A stretch of DNA of 64,000 nt, taken from Prostheceraeus crozeri (Eukaryota > Platyhelminthes > Polycladida > Euryleptidae). The translations under genes were made by a program, and so were the position numbers. Below the pieces are notes generated by a model that searched no databases, had not been told where the DNA came from, and saw only the letters and a program-made list of their open reading frames with translations. This document shows positions 1 through 11,900 of this stretch, in pieces; within the stretch, counting starts at the first letter, position 1; each line of letters opens with the position of its first letter. The stretch is from contig CAJQUW010001420.1 in NCBI GenBank assembly GCA_907163375.1, positions 248,001 to 312,000 of the forward strand, in the 5' to 3' direction.

Positions 1-1369
1 AAATGGGATATCAAGCTTACTTCTTTTGCAGTCGTCGGGAGAAGTCGGAAATTTCTGCCAATTGCAACTTCCATTTACAAAAAAATCATAATTCCTGTGC
101 GATTTCAAGTCCCATATCATTTTTGTAACAGTCTTTGCGAGCTTATTCTCGCCGGGAATAACGGACCTGGCTGAAATGTTCCTCTCGAGATCTGATGATT
201 CGGCAGTGGTAAGAATGTGATCCTGAAGCATAAGTGATAAACATAGACGTGGACATTCATTACATTTTCTTTTAAATTTTACATCTCTACGAAGGCAGAT
301 TCGAACTCTGTGGTAGTAACAATGTCTGAAATCATCGAAGAGGAATTAAGGATGCGGCAGGAATGAGGCAGGGATGCGGAATTAAAAACACTTTTCGACT
401 TCGAGTTTGACTTCCCATCCCTCCTCAAATTTCACCGTTGCCGAAATTCAAAGACGATGTACTATTTTCCACTGTCTTTGTAGAAATTGTTGATAACTTT
501 GAAGAATGTTGCTTGTGTGAAAGATATCCGGTTACGATTACTGACAGCAAGGGATATAAACAGTCCGTTTTTAAACGACTATTATGTTTTATCTGGTCTC
601 CGTGGCAGTGGTTAAGTACTTGGCCTAACGATCTTCTGGTGCAGAGGTCGAGACCCGAAAGTATCATTTGAAGTCGTTAGGAAGGGCATTCAGCCTAAAA
701 GACTCAGCGCTCCAAATTAAAGTCTGACTTTCTCAGCACAGTCCAAGCCGCCAGTATGGGTAATAGTGACGTTACACCATTCACACAAAGCCACACACAC
801 ACATACACACACATTATTTACACGCTGAAATGGTTCCCTAATGCACAATCTACTGCGTTTGATAATTACTAATTTTGAATGATTCAAACTGGGCAATTAT
901 AATTCCTTTTATTCTAGTTTCTGATTTTATATACAGACCAAACATTTTCCTTTTAAGGAGAATTAGTGGAGAATTTTCATCTTCAACAGTTGGATTAAGT
1001 TTGGAATGTTTTAGACACCTCAGACAGTTTCAAATGTACGTGTAGAAATAACTAGAGGCCAAAGAATTCCAATTGTGACTTTTTACTTCGCTGCAACATG
1101 AGGCTTTGTGCTAAAATACCAAAGTCGGGCATTGCTTTGCATAATCTGGCGTCAGATCATAATTGGTTTGCGTTCGGGTCTCAATTAGCCTTTATTAAGA
1201 GTATGATTTTCTGTTCTTACGAGTACATTAAAGTGTATTTGTCGATTGATTGACATTTTTCTATAATGCAATTATTCATCTATAATCTTTAAAATTTTGA
1301 GATCTTTGTCACATCCTAAACTTGCATTGATTGGAGTTGAATCCGTTTTCGGCAAAATCTGTAGGCCTA
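1..1369. other. Intergenic DNA, no gene seen
   Basis: No recognisable protein family, RNA gene or transposon end is visible. The short open frames around 425-671 occur on both strands over the same bases and have no family resemblance. A short CA-rich run lies near 785-812. Confidence 0.5.
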
Positions 1370-1978
1370 TGCAGAGTAGACTATGCGTACACCCACTTTC
1401 TAGAGTGGAAATGCACTGACTAGCGTCCATAGAGTAAGTATACATAGATAGACTGTTGACTCAAAAAAGTGTCTGTATACAGTGAAAATTGTTATATGAA
1501 AAGATTCATTTTTTTACGGAGATTATTTTCCAATGATCCAAAAAATCATTTGAGCAGTTTATAAAAAGCTAAATTTTTGCATATTCGTATACTACCGACA
1601 TGAAGTCGCTTTATAAGTAGAAATTAATTTGAACATCAAAAGGAATGAATATTTGCTAACAAGCATCTTAATTAGGCGGAAATTAAGCTGATGGTCTAGG
1701 AAATTTCATGAATCGGATTCTAATGCAAGTCCCTCCAAGTCTTCAAGGAAAAGTTGAGATCCTATGAGAGCTTCTTGGATGAGGTGTCATGTTTTTTATT
1801 CAATTTTCAGCGGCATGATTTCATGATTCACAAGGCGTCGTTTCTTGACTCTGATTAGTAATGTGAACCCATTAATATCTTTTGAAGTCAATCATGATAA
1901 GCTTCCTTGGTTGTGTTGGTTTGCCCTTTCAGTCGCAGTTTGTGACATCATCACGCTTAAGAAAATAATCTTATTATA

Positions 1979-2600
1979 CACTCATTGACAAAATTTTTGA
2001 AACATTTACTTCTTTAACTTCTTTCTTTTTGACTGGTATATATACATGTTTGTATGATACCTTGATAATTTAGTAACAATCTCCACCAAGTCGCTAGCAC
2101 AGAAAAACAACGCATGTAGCAGATTCAACTTTAATAGCGCGTGTGCCCCCACCCCCTCTAGCTCCAATACATTCAGTAATCCGAGATGGCATGGATTCAC
2201 AAAGTTTCTGAATGAAGGATGTTTCAAGGAGAAACCACTGCTCTGTCAGTCTTTCAGAGAGAATCTTCAGGGACATTGGTGGAAGTGAATAGCGGTCTCT
2301 CACTCGCCGCCCAAGCTCGTCCCAGACTTGTTCAATAGGTGACAAGTCAGGTGAGCCGTGAGCGTGCAGGCCAGTCAAGGGTTTGAATGTTCAATCTCCT
2401 AACAGTGGCAATGACAGCCGAGGAGCGATGTGGTCTTGCGTTGTCGTCTCGGAAGACGAGATCCTCCACCCTGACCACTGGGGCAACAACAGGAAGCACA
2501 ATTTCATTGAGATACCTCTCTCCAGTCAACGTGCTTTTGATGATGACTGCTGTCGTTCGTCCGCCATGCCAAATGCCACCCCAAAGCTGAGCCTATAGTA
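1979..2600 (-). mobile_element. Tc1/mariner element fragment
   Basis: This is the 3' half of a Tc1-like DNA transposon read on the minus strand. It holds the C-terminal transposase and one presumed terminus near 1979, where CACTCATTGACAAAA follows TA. The other end stops near 2600 without a matching inverted terminus. The uninterrupted relative at 52130-53000 supports roughly these borders. Truncated and inactive. Confidence 0.7.
2094..2590 (-). pseudogene. Tc1-like transposase, C-terminal half
   Basis: Reading on the minus strand gives LWGGIWHGGRTTAVI, then the second catalytic aspartate in RDDNARPHRS, then WPARSPDLSPIEQVWDELGR with the third acidic residue (E). It ends in SMPSRITECIGARGG, the usual Tc1 tail. 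The first catalytic aspartate and the DNA-binding domain are absent, and an in-frame stop lies just upstream near 2590. A 7-base insertion next to the WPARS motif (around 2355) throws the last part into another frame. Without it the D-to-E spacing is 34, as in DD34E Tc1 transposases. A decayed fragment, family call secure. Confidence 0.85.
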
Positions 2601-3088
2601 AAGGTAACCATCGAATTGTTAATTTAACAAACTATATTACCTGTCCCAGTTGTCATGATATGATAGATTTGTGGAATACTATTCTATTGCTATCATGATC
2701 AGTCAAATTCGTCTACATTTCTCCAAAAGTGTAAAAATTTGCTTGTCTTTCAGGTGGAACTGGGTCTCGTGTCATGTTCATTTAATGAAATCGAAACCGT
2801 ATGCACATTGGGAATTTAATAAATGCTGAGTTGCTATTCTACCTTATATACCTACTCTGTGCAGGCGTCCTTCGAAATTATGTATCAATTAAAGTAACTC
2901 AGATATCTGGCTGATTTCACTTTAAAACTCGAAAGCAGGCTAAAAGCTGATATCTTGAAACCTAGTAATGTGTTTGGTTGATTGATATGAGTGGTACACG
3001 CGATTTCGCAAGTGGTAAAGCCTACATATAGATGGATTGGCCTGATCGGGCATTTCTGCGAAAAAGTAAAAAAAAGGAAAGAAAAAGT

Positions 3089-3339
3089 AACTGCAACTGC
3101 GGAGACGGTCACATCGGACGTACTGAGAGGTGGCTATCCAAGAGTATCGACGAGCACTTGCCGGCTTGGGTGACGACGGTATGCACGACGAGGCCTAGAT
3201 CGACGAAAGAGCCAGCCAGCGCGGTCACCAGACACGCGGCGTCATGTCGGTCGTTCGATCGGGGAAGGCAGAAGATCGCCTACTAATTCTTTGTGTACAG
3301 AAAGACACTGTAGCAACGCTCATTTTGCCGTGGAATTGA
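3089..3339 (+). pseudogene. Penelope-like GIY-YIG C-terminal remnant (PLE-G)
   Basis: The plus-strand reading contains CNCGDGHIGRTERWLSKSID, then EHLPAW, then a frame with VQKDTVATLILPWN and a stop near 3339. The GxG(H/Y)IGRT block followed by an arginine and EHLPAW is typical of the GIY-YIG endonuclease domain at the C-terminus of Penelope-like retroelements. The final ILPWN also fits that family's tail. Only about 80 codons remain and the two parts lie in different frames, so it is a short dead relic. No hammerhead-like block was seen downstream. Confidence 0.6.
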
Positions 3340-3433
3340 TTGACTTCTTGATTTTGTGACTTTATAAACTGCAGTATTCATGCATCAAATGTATTCCGAC
3401 GTTTCCGTTTGATAAGAGTCGGCGAAAGGCCTT

Positions 3434-4168
3434 ATAGTCCGGCAGCCAGAACGAGTTTCTGCAGGGAACGAGGCCGAAAGTGAGACTTTCACAGAATGAT
3501 GTACAACCTATGCCTACTACGAATCGGCACGTCTGCCGAGTTCTAGTTAGTTCCTCTTCTTGTCAGACAGGATCAAAGAAAAACACATGTAAATCCAATG
3601 GGATGCAGATTGCAGTTTTTGGCTGAAATGAAATTTTGTATGTTTTCTCTGATTAAACGAAAAGTACTAAGCCCAGAGTCAGAATTTTTGGCATGGAATG
3701 TCTTCAAGTCATTTCGTATGATGTGCATGTGCTTTTATCATGCATCTAGTCAGGAATGTATGCGAGAATATGGTTGAAAGTGGATAATGTTGCTCAAAAT
3801 GCTTGTGTTTGCCGACATTAAGAGGCTCGCCAAATCTAAATGTGTCTACAGTAGTTTTATGGACAGGGGTGCATGAAAATGAAAGGAAATGACCTGAAGA
3901 TATTCCATGCAAAAAAATTATGACTCTGGTCTTCAACTTTTTGTTTAATCAGAGAAAACATACAAAATTTCATTTCAGCCAAAAACTGCAATCTGCGTCC
4001 TATTGGATTTACATGTGTTTTTCTTTGGTTCTGTCTGACAAAAAAAGGAACTCACTAGAACTCGGCAGACGTGCCGATTCGCAGTAGGCACAGGGTGTAC
4101 ATCATTCTGTGAAAGTTTCACTTTCGGCCTCGTTCCCTGCAGAAACTCGTTCTGGTTGCCGGACCATT
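3434..4168. mobile_element. Foldback/MITE element with long inverted arms, copy 1
   Basis: The left arm (about 3434-3718) and right arm (about 3885-4168) are reverse complements with few differences. They start ATAGTCCGGCAGCCAGAACG and ATGGTCCGG(CA)ACCAGAACG. The centre of about 165 bp is unrelated to the arms. There is no coding capacity. Two more copies lie at 16686-17388 and 27299-27450, so this is a family. I could not settle the target duplication and hence the superfamily. The ORF-like frame 3709-3936 has no family resemblance. Confidence 0.85.
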
Positions 4169-5499
4169 ACGGAAAACTAGTCATGGCAGGAAGAATAATG
4201 TTATCTTTTCTATTCATTGTAAATGCTGTTGTTGAAAGTGGCACATTCGATATTTGATATTTTTGATAATCGTTGTCTGACTGCTCTTATTAAGGAGTGA
4301 AACAGACAGCGACAAACAGTGACTCAGGGAGACGGTGAACGACAGACAGAAAAGCGAATGATGTTATAAATTTTGAATGTTTCTGACCTCCGTGAGAAGT
4401 GGCGTCTGGTAAGTTGTTGTTAATGATAGTAGGTTTATTCAACTTAAATCGTCAAATTTGCGCAACACTTAGTGAATAGTCACTGCATCTAATACAGTTG
4501 ATGTCCCATGAACACAGCTCCATACTTCAGTTAGTAGCATATTGATTTTGTTCCAACTCATTGATGCTATACATAGTCCACCAAACCTCCTTTATGACGG
4601 GGCTCATTGTTGACTTACATTCCATTCATTTAATGGTTGATCTAGTATGAAAAATTATAACACTATCAACTGGATCACTAAGTCGGTCAAATTTTTGCCA
4701 TATAGTGAAACTAAAAACAACCACCGCAAATGCATACGGTGCATTAATTTACGCCATGTCAATTATACGTGAGCAATTAAATAAATTTCGTAAAAAAGTT
4801 TCCGATTCAACCCAGTTTACCACATGAATGCTATAAGAATAGCTTCTTCTTAAGAACAGTTTCAATAGGCCTATCTAAGAAAAAGGAATGGCAGATGACG
4901 AGAGGTGGTGCATTATGTGAGTTAGCAGGCACGCGGGAGCAGTTTCAAAGTTGAGGGGGAAAAAGGAAGCGCATGTCTGTTTGGTAATTGTTATCTAAAC
5001 TTTTCTATCAAGGAGTAGGCCTAATGTATCCATTATGAATCTTTATTTGCACTTTTATGAATTTACTAATGCAAAACCACGGTACATTACCCTGCTTCGA
5101 CGCTCATTAAACTAATTCAAAATTTTCTTATTCTTAGCAATATTAGATTTTATCAGTTTATTATGAAGTTGGAAAATTCAAGTATGTGCAAACACAAAGT
5201 TTACCTCATACTTAAACTCGATTTAAATTCCACATTTTCTTTGTATTCCTGAAAGTCTTGAATATTATAGAAAAATAATATTATGTTATTATACCAATCT
5301 CGATAAAAGATTTTGCATAGAAAACCAAGTAAATATCTGACAAAATTTTTATAAGTCAACGTCAAAAAGTAGATTGCCTCTCTCGAGTTTTCAAAATGAA
5401 TTGCTTCATCATCTCTTTAATGTCATGGGAGTAGAGAATGTCTTGATTGATATGAAGCAGAGCGATATGTGTAAGGCGTTATGTTGGGTCATCCGAGAG
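4169..5499. other. Intergenic DNA, nothing recognised
   Basis: No gene, RNA or transposon signature was found. A frame at 5374-5571 runs into the AT-rich repeat that follows and resembles no family. Confidence 0.45.
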
Positions 5500-5740
5500 C
5501 GTACCCGAGAAAAAAAACTTGTCAACTTTACCAAATATTTGATATTTACTTGGAAAATTTATAAGATTTGAATAGTTTAACAAACGTTTTGGAAATTTAA
5601 CAAATTTAAGATATGTGTAACAAATGCCTAACAAATATTTGCTACATTTTGTATGTAAGTCGACTTTAACAAATTGTTCGAAATTTAGAAAACGTTTATC
5701 AAATGCCTAGGTAATATTTGTTTGGTTATCCAAACAAATG
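5500..5740 (+). repeat. AT-rich degenerate short repeats, left block
   Basis: Begins with TACCCGAG near 5502, followed by many loose copies of a roughly 20-30 base motif of the form TTTAACAAATATTTG. A similar block in the opposite orientation lies at 10120-10400 and ends in CTCGGGTA. The two could be inward-facing ends of one large decayed element of about 4.9 kb, or two unrelated AT-rich arrays. Confidence 0.45.
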
Positions 5741-7548
5741 ATTTTTTTGCATTTACTAAGTTTGATGAAAGAAAAATCTTGCAATAGGCAGGATCCGCTT
5801 ATGAGTAATTGTCGTAAAAGGCGGTTTTAATTGCATGGTGATTTCAATGTGCGGTAACTTCACCCGTACAATTTTTTGAACTCATGCATATCACAAGGAT
5901 GATCATCAGCTCTCATAAACTCTGATTACAATCATCTCTCAATAAAATAGAAATGCAACGTCACAGGAAATACCCAATAATAAAGTCTGTATATCACAGT
6001 TTTGCGTCGTTGATAACTGGCTGATTTTTTTGCCATCAAATTTAATTAAATGTTTGAAAAATGGAATAATTGTCAGGAAACTGTTGATATTTTTCTTTGA
6101 TGGCACCACCAATTTCTTTCAAATCTTAAAGAGAGTGCATAATGTCATTTCCATGGATATCGACATATGAAACATGTAGGGCCTGAAATGTGCATGTCTA
6201 CTATTATTTCGAGTATTATGCCTATTTATATTTGATAAAATGGTGTGTATAAAATAAATATTCAGGTGACTTCATCACTACTCTATCTCTCTCTTTCTCA
6301 CTCACTCACTCGTTCCCCTTTTCTTCTTCTTCTACTCATTTTTCATCATCTTTCACATTCACTACATGTACACTGTAGCTACAATAACAACAACGTCAGT
6401 CAATACTGACGAACAGGTCAACAATATTAGGCCTACACATGACATATATTTTCAATATTAAGGGAGCCTAAGCAGTTCTATCGGCACACATTTTGCTTCT
6501 CAAATTGAAACATTTATTGAAGTTTCTAAGTTCCATACCGTGCCCATCAGCAAGTCGACTTTAATCAGTTTGCTCGTGTGTTCGCTAAATTACTTAGCTA
6601 GTAATTTGCAAAACTTATGATATTAAATCAGTATGCAACTGAACCAAACAATTGCATAAGCATCTCGCTCAGTCTGCGTAATCATATCTCGCTTCTATAA
6701 CTTTCCGTCACCATATTAAGGAAATTCGCCACGCGCACGCAGCTGAGGAAGTTCGGTCACATTGTTGGCGGCCTGGTCGTGGCCGCATTCGCGAGCCATG
6801 ACTGAAGAGCAACGGTCGATAATATTCTCTCGCTGCGAACTGTTGATACCTGTGACTCAGCGTCCCTGCTTAATAATTATTATCTGCCCATCACGTGGGA
6901 CAGAAAGCTGCGGAAGGCGTAGTAGCTTGTGCACTCCTCGCTCTCGTGGTCTATCGAACCCGTGTTTACGTTAATTGCTTAATATTACAAAAGTCAGCGC
7001 ATCAAGAGGATATTTCTACTTACACACCTTTATTTATTCATCGTCGGTTTTGTGATCGTCTACGTTTTTTCATCATCTTGCTTAGTTATCATGCACAACA
7101 TGGAGCACAATTCGAAAATGAACACTCGCATGTAGTCAGTGAGTTCTTCCAGTCAATGAAGCCATCAAGTTCCTTTGATTTTTGCATCAGAATTAAAAAT
7201 GCACCTCTTGGATCAGACTACAGAAAAAGGGTAAGCTTCTAAATGTTTCTAAATTTATTTTGTCAACTTAGTTTCAGCATTTAACTGCAAGTCTAGGTAC
7301 ATGTATTTGGAAATCCCGAAAACAAAATCAAAGGAGAGATTTGGTCATGGATTTGGGTTTATTGACCATGAACACGTAGAGACATTTCTATTATTGATTA
7401 CTGATATATCTGCTCTTAATTTTACAAATACTAAAGAGCTACTAGCGTCATACTTAATTTAATTTACTGATAACAAAATATCTCAATTCCTCTTAGTTCC
7501 TCTTAGCAGACTTATCACATTTTAGGAGTCCTACCAATACTTTGAATT
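5741..7548. other. Intergenic DNA with a pyrimidine-rich tract
   Basis: A CT/TCA-rich simple tract lies at about 6282-6360. A 115-codon frame (6895-7242) is present but has no recognisable domain and sits in otherwise unremarkable sequence, so I do not call it a gene. Confidence 0.4.
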
Positions 7549-7674
7549 CATTTGTGTAATCGAAAACCCAAGTAAAGCGATGTGTTTCTTGATAGCTATA
7601 ATATTTATTTATATATAAATATTATAGCGATCAAGAAACACATCGTTTTACTTGGGTTTTCCATCGCACAAATG
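7549..7674. repeat. Long hairpin / palindromic MITE-like unit
   Basis: Two arms of about 60 bases are near-perfect reverse complements. CATTTGTGTAATCGAAAACC runs inward from 7549, and GGTTTTCCATCGCACAAATG closes at 7674. They meet in an AT-rich centre (TTTATTTATATATAAAT). No coding capacity. It could be a foldback MITE or a remnant of paired transposon ends. Confidence 0.8.
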
Positions 7675-10119
7675 ATGTCACATGACCAAGGCTTATTCAC
7701 TTTGAATTTAATATGAGAATGTGCATGTATATCAGTTTTCACGGCGACGTTTCTCGTTGAAAAATCGATCAAAAGTTGATTGTGTCGTCAAAGGAATCAT
7801 AATCAAATTGGAATATGTTGAAATGGTAATATATTGTTTTTAAATTCGTAATTTCTGATTGCTTACATTGAAAATAGCACAAACATCTGGTTATGTTGAG
7901 ACAAAATAGTTGCATGCTAAAAACCTTAGAAACTATGAGCACGAAAGAACTTAATTAGCGCATTAAAACCATTTTAATTTAGCACTTCAATATTTAGATA
8001 TGTAGTATCCTTGTGCAATAGTATCAATATTTGGATGACAAATAATTGAAAAGAAATTTGAAACAGTCAAACATGCTATAAGTCATAAAGTTCTATTTCA
8101 GGACTGCAAACATTTTAGATGGAGAATGTTTTTATCAATGCGGACAGACTATTGAGCTATTCGATATCTGCTTAAGTTATGCAATTTAATCTATTTTCTG
8201 AAAGATGGATCCATCAAGGAAGCTTGTTTAAATAGGTCACTATTTCCATTTTATATATGCTGAATTGAAAACCTGTAACTACCGCCTATGATATTCAATT
8301 AATTTTTTCAGAATTGCCACATTTTAGAAAATGGTATCAATTTGACATTTCGAGTAGTTTAAGAAAAATGATCAAGCACACAAAAGGCATAGATGCTACA
8401 CGACGGACTGCACGTTGTAGGCTACATGCACACTGTAATAAAGATCAGTTATGCGTTGCAGTCCAACAATAGGTTTAGTTTTGCAAAATCAATAATTTTT
8501 CATGCTTTACGATAAATATAAAACAATCAAAGTACAAACTCATTGCTACTCTTTTATTCAATTTGTGTTCACTTATTACAAATTATGCTTCGCACTTTTC
8601 AATATCATCGTAGGCCTCTATAGCTATTATGGTCACATGTTAGTTGTAGGCCTACCATGAATTACCTGCAGAGATGCTATCATATAAGCGGTAGACAAGA
8701 TGACATTTTGTCAAATTGTTTAAATATCAAAATAAAATTACATCTGCGGTATTAAATATTAAAATAAAAATTCAAGCATTCCTGAATATCTTCATCGCAT
8801 GAACGGTTGACAAGCAGTCGATAATAGGCTACATCTCGGAAAGGCTCTGTTTTTATTTGCAGATTGCATTTTTTGTAAAAACAGTCACCGGTACTTGAAT
8901 ATCAAAATGAAATTATTGATGAATACTAAAAGCATTGATTAAAAAAAATTGATAAATTGTTAATAATCACAATTCAACCACTCTTGAATATCTTCATTTG
9001 CTATCAAAATTCCTAAGAATATCGCTTCCCACATTGTCAGAAATGAAATGATCCAAAAGCAATTTTCTTAATAGTCTTTGTAACACCTAAAATTACTATA
9101 AATGATTTCTCTTCTAAACTTTGAGTAGGCCTATCCATGGAATGTTAAGATTAGTTAAGTATGATAATTCTGCTCTGCACATCAGCACAAGATTTGTCTT
9201 CTTTTTTACAGGTGTTGATTGCTGAGACTGTGCAGACTCGTCTTATCTGTGCATCGATGACTCAATACCTGACCTACATTCGGCTGCTTTTCCGTCTTGT
9301 CTTGTGAGCTAATTAACCCCGAAACCTACTGGAATTATTCTTTATCCATAAATCTCTCATACTCGCAACGTCCCAGCGATCATCAGATTGGGACAACCGT
9401 GTTGTGGTCCAACCGCGAAGATGTTTTTTTCAGTGACCTCGTATCATCGCTTCAAACTTCATTTGGTAGTGACTGTTTCTCCGTTGAACTGTAAATTTTT
9501 CGTGATATCACCTCTATTCTTAAAAATGTAACTGATAACGGCGCGACGGTGTTTGACTCGAAATGACAGTGTATCAGATGACGTGAAATACGTATTCGGG
9601 CTGTGGGCATGCTTTCTGGTTGGAAGGATTTTCAAATGAAGAATCATCAAATCCGGATAGAGAAATTTCCTTTATGTTGATAAAAGTGATACTCATAAAA
9701 ATTATTTGCATCGAATCGTTCGATGTGTGCTACTATATAAACGTTATCCTATATAGTGGTAAAACTTTGTTCATTTTCCAAATACGTATGAAAAATTGTA
9801 TTTTTGAAGGATATCCATTCTTTCTGCTGTTTACTTTGGGGAGCAGGGCTCAGTTTTTGTAATCTCTATGAATGTTATCGTACAAAGTATAATTTTAGTA
9901 AGATCAGTCATTTTATTCCAGTCATGCAGTTTTATATGCCGTACGGATTTTGAACGATTTTGAGCATGAATAATTCGAGCAGAGCGTTTTACTAGCTATC
10001 CTTTTGCCGAATTATAATTGCTTTGGTTTTTTATTTGATAAATATAAAACATTTGATACAACAAGATATTTTTCATGAATTCAAATTTGCAAATGTTTCG
10101 TTATCGCCTGTGAAGTAGG
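7675..10119. other. Intergenic DNA, nothing recognised
   Basis: AT-rich sequence with several TAGGCCTA-type octamers (for example near 8610 and 8650). Short frames at 9297-9494 and 9620-9862 show no family resemblance or splice context that I could support. Confidence 0.4.
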
Positions 10120-10400
10120 ATAAAATTTGCTTATTATTTACTAAACATATTATAAAAGTTAGAAATAATTTTCTAAATGTTTTGTAAAAGTTTGGAAAGT
10201 TTACAAAATATTTACTAAACATTTCGTAAAAGTTCAGAAAATTTGCCAAATATTTTGTGGAAATTTAGCTAAATATTTAGTAAAAGTTTAGGAAATGTAC
10301 TAGGTTTGATAAATATTTTTTAAATTTTTCTTAAATGTTTAGGACTTTTATGCCAAGCACGTGGTAAGTATTTGTTAAACTGACAGCGATGATATTACTC
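10120..10400 (-). repeat. AT-rich degenerate short repeats, right block
   Basis: Many loose copies of a motif like AAATATTTACTAAACATTT(C/T)GTAAAAGTT, ending in ATTACTCGGGTATCC at 10394-10409. Read in reverse it begins TACCCGAG, like the block at 5500. Confidence 0.5.
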
Positions 10401-10740
10401 GGGTATCCACGTCTTCAGGCGACGTGATGACGAAAAGGATCGTTCAGCATCAAGTACGGATATTGGCAAGCACAATACCAACTGTAGCAATTTTTCGGCT
10501 TCGCAGAATCTGTCGACTGACAGAATCCAATTTTGCAAGGGTATCATGAAGAATAAGCAACATCGTAGCTGATGATCGACATCTGAGCTGCTTTAGCATA
10601 AACAAACCTTTGGCAGAGGTCGCTACATTCCTTGGTTTTACATCTTACGTTGATAAACTCTAAATCAGTTGCTTAAGCCGCTGTTAACGGAAATGATGTA
10701 ATTGGAAAGATTCCTTGGCTATTGGTCATATTTTCTTTAT

Positions 10741-10906
10741 CTTTGGAAAAAGCCAAATTCTAGTGTTGGATTGATTTTTATTCTCTAACGTTCGATTAAT
10801 TTCAGCTATTATCTATAGCTATCTTCAGGAAATAGATAATAGCTGAAATTAATCGAACGTTAGAGAATAAAAATCAATCCAACACTAGAATTTGGCTCTT
10901 TCCAAA
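10741..10906. repeat. Near-perfect 76-bp inverted repeat (hairpin)
   Basis: The arm CTTTGGAAAAAGCCAAATTC... (10741-10816) is repeated as its reverse complement at 10832-10906 with essentially one base difference, separated by a loop of about 15 bases. The near identity points to recent origin or ongoing gene conversion between the arms. It carries no gene. A MITE of the foldback type is the simplest reading. A cloning or assembly palindrome is the alternative. Confidence 0.9.
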
Positions 10907-11827
10907 GAAAAAAAGGAAATGATGTAGCGCGAAAGAGGTCGTTGCGTCCTCCGACTTTTGTACTTATTCAGTGTAGAAATACATTGCCGAAATATTGCTT
11001 AATGAAAAGATAATAGTCTATGTAAAAACATTTTCACCTTGAATATTGGAGGGGCAAAAAAGATACTTTGCCCCATCAAAATATTTTTGGGAGGCAGCAG
11101 CCCTCCTTGCCCCCTGCTCCCGCGTTCATGTGAGTTAGTACTTTCAGTTTAAGAAAATAAGCGGTTCTACAGCCTAATTCAGTTAGATGAATTTGATTTT
11201 TGATTTCCACCGATTAGACACTAAATGACATGAGGTTATCCGCACGCAACGTTGCTTGTAAATAACCCCACGTGAAAGTGTATACCAACAGCCGAACTAT
11301 GCAGTGAGGTTATTTAGACGAGATAATTTGTCAAAATAGTATAATTATTTTTCTGAGCGGTTAAATTTTTCTATGACACACGACCACTGTTAAATATTCT
11401 ACATACTTTTTTTATCAACAACCGTTAGATTTGAGCACCTGCTTCTTAGAAGTTGATATGTATTGAATAAGTTACCCATGATTCATTCACAGTAGGGCCA
11501 TCGCATTCATATGGTACATTTGGCCCATATCAAATTCACCGGTAATTTCAGAGTTATGTATTTTGAATATAATTATCTGCTGAATCTGTCTTTTTAGGAA
11601 TTTGTAATCGCTGCTTGTTCTTGATTTAAGGATGTCATTTTCATTCTTAGCAGTTATGCAGCTTTCAATTTTAAATGAAATCAGCATGTTTGAGAAGAGT
11701 TTAAGGCATATCAGAAGGTACAGATTGATGGACTTGTATAATCTCTAGGAGTAGTCCTATTCAAAAATTTGAAACGGGTATTTGACATTGTGAGAGTTTG
11801 ATCCTGCCAATTGACACAATCGCATAA
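10907..11827. other. Intergenic DNA, nothing recognised
   Basis: No gene or element signature was found. One frame at 11487-11687 on the minus strand has no family resemblance. Confidence 0.4.
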
Positions 11828-11900
11828 GTGGCTCGTAGCTCGGTTGGTAGATTACAGGTCAAGTTAACCTTGGTCATAGGTTTGAATCCTACGAGCCGCA
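11828..11900 (+). tRNA. tRNA-like sequence (decayed tRNA gene or SINE head)
   Basis: This is 73 bases, the canonical length. Acceptor arms GTGGCTC and GAGCCGC pair at all seven positions (one G-U), followed by discriminator A. TAGCTCGGTTGG fits an internal A box and GGTTTGAATCC fits a B box with one change. The D arm has one mismatch. The anticodon arm is poor: its best fold gives four pairs and a loop CAAGTTA in which position 33 is A instead of U. An apparent anticodon AGT (Thr) is therefore not trustworthy. Probably a tRNA pseudogene or the head of a tRNA-derived SINE. Confidence 0.5.

Larger units (their letters stand above)
1370..2870 (+). repeat. Dispersed repeat, copy 1 (split by a Tc1 fragment)
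   Basis: This stretch aligns by eye, in inverted orientation, with 52130-53000. Shared landmarks include a run near 1470-1500 (CTGTATACAGTGAAAATT), one near 1640-1690 (TCAAAAGGAATGAAT and GGAAATTAAGCTGAT), CATCGAATTG at 2609 and TTTAATAAATGC at 2815. The second copy runs straight through the place where copy 1 holds the Tc1 remnant (1979-2600), so this repeat is older than that insertion. No coding capacity is visible and I cannot assign a superfamily. Confidence 0.6.

Noticed and set aside
300-325. B-box-like word (GTTCGAATC on the minus strand)
   Set aside because: No A box or acceptor pairing at a suitable distance.
6895-7242. 115-codon frame as a gene
   Set aside because: No recognisable domain and nothing in the context supports a coding exon.
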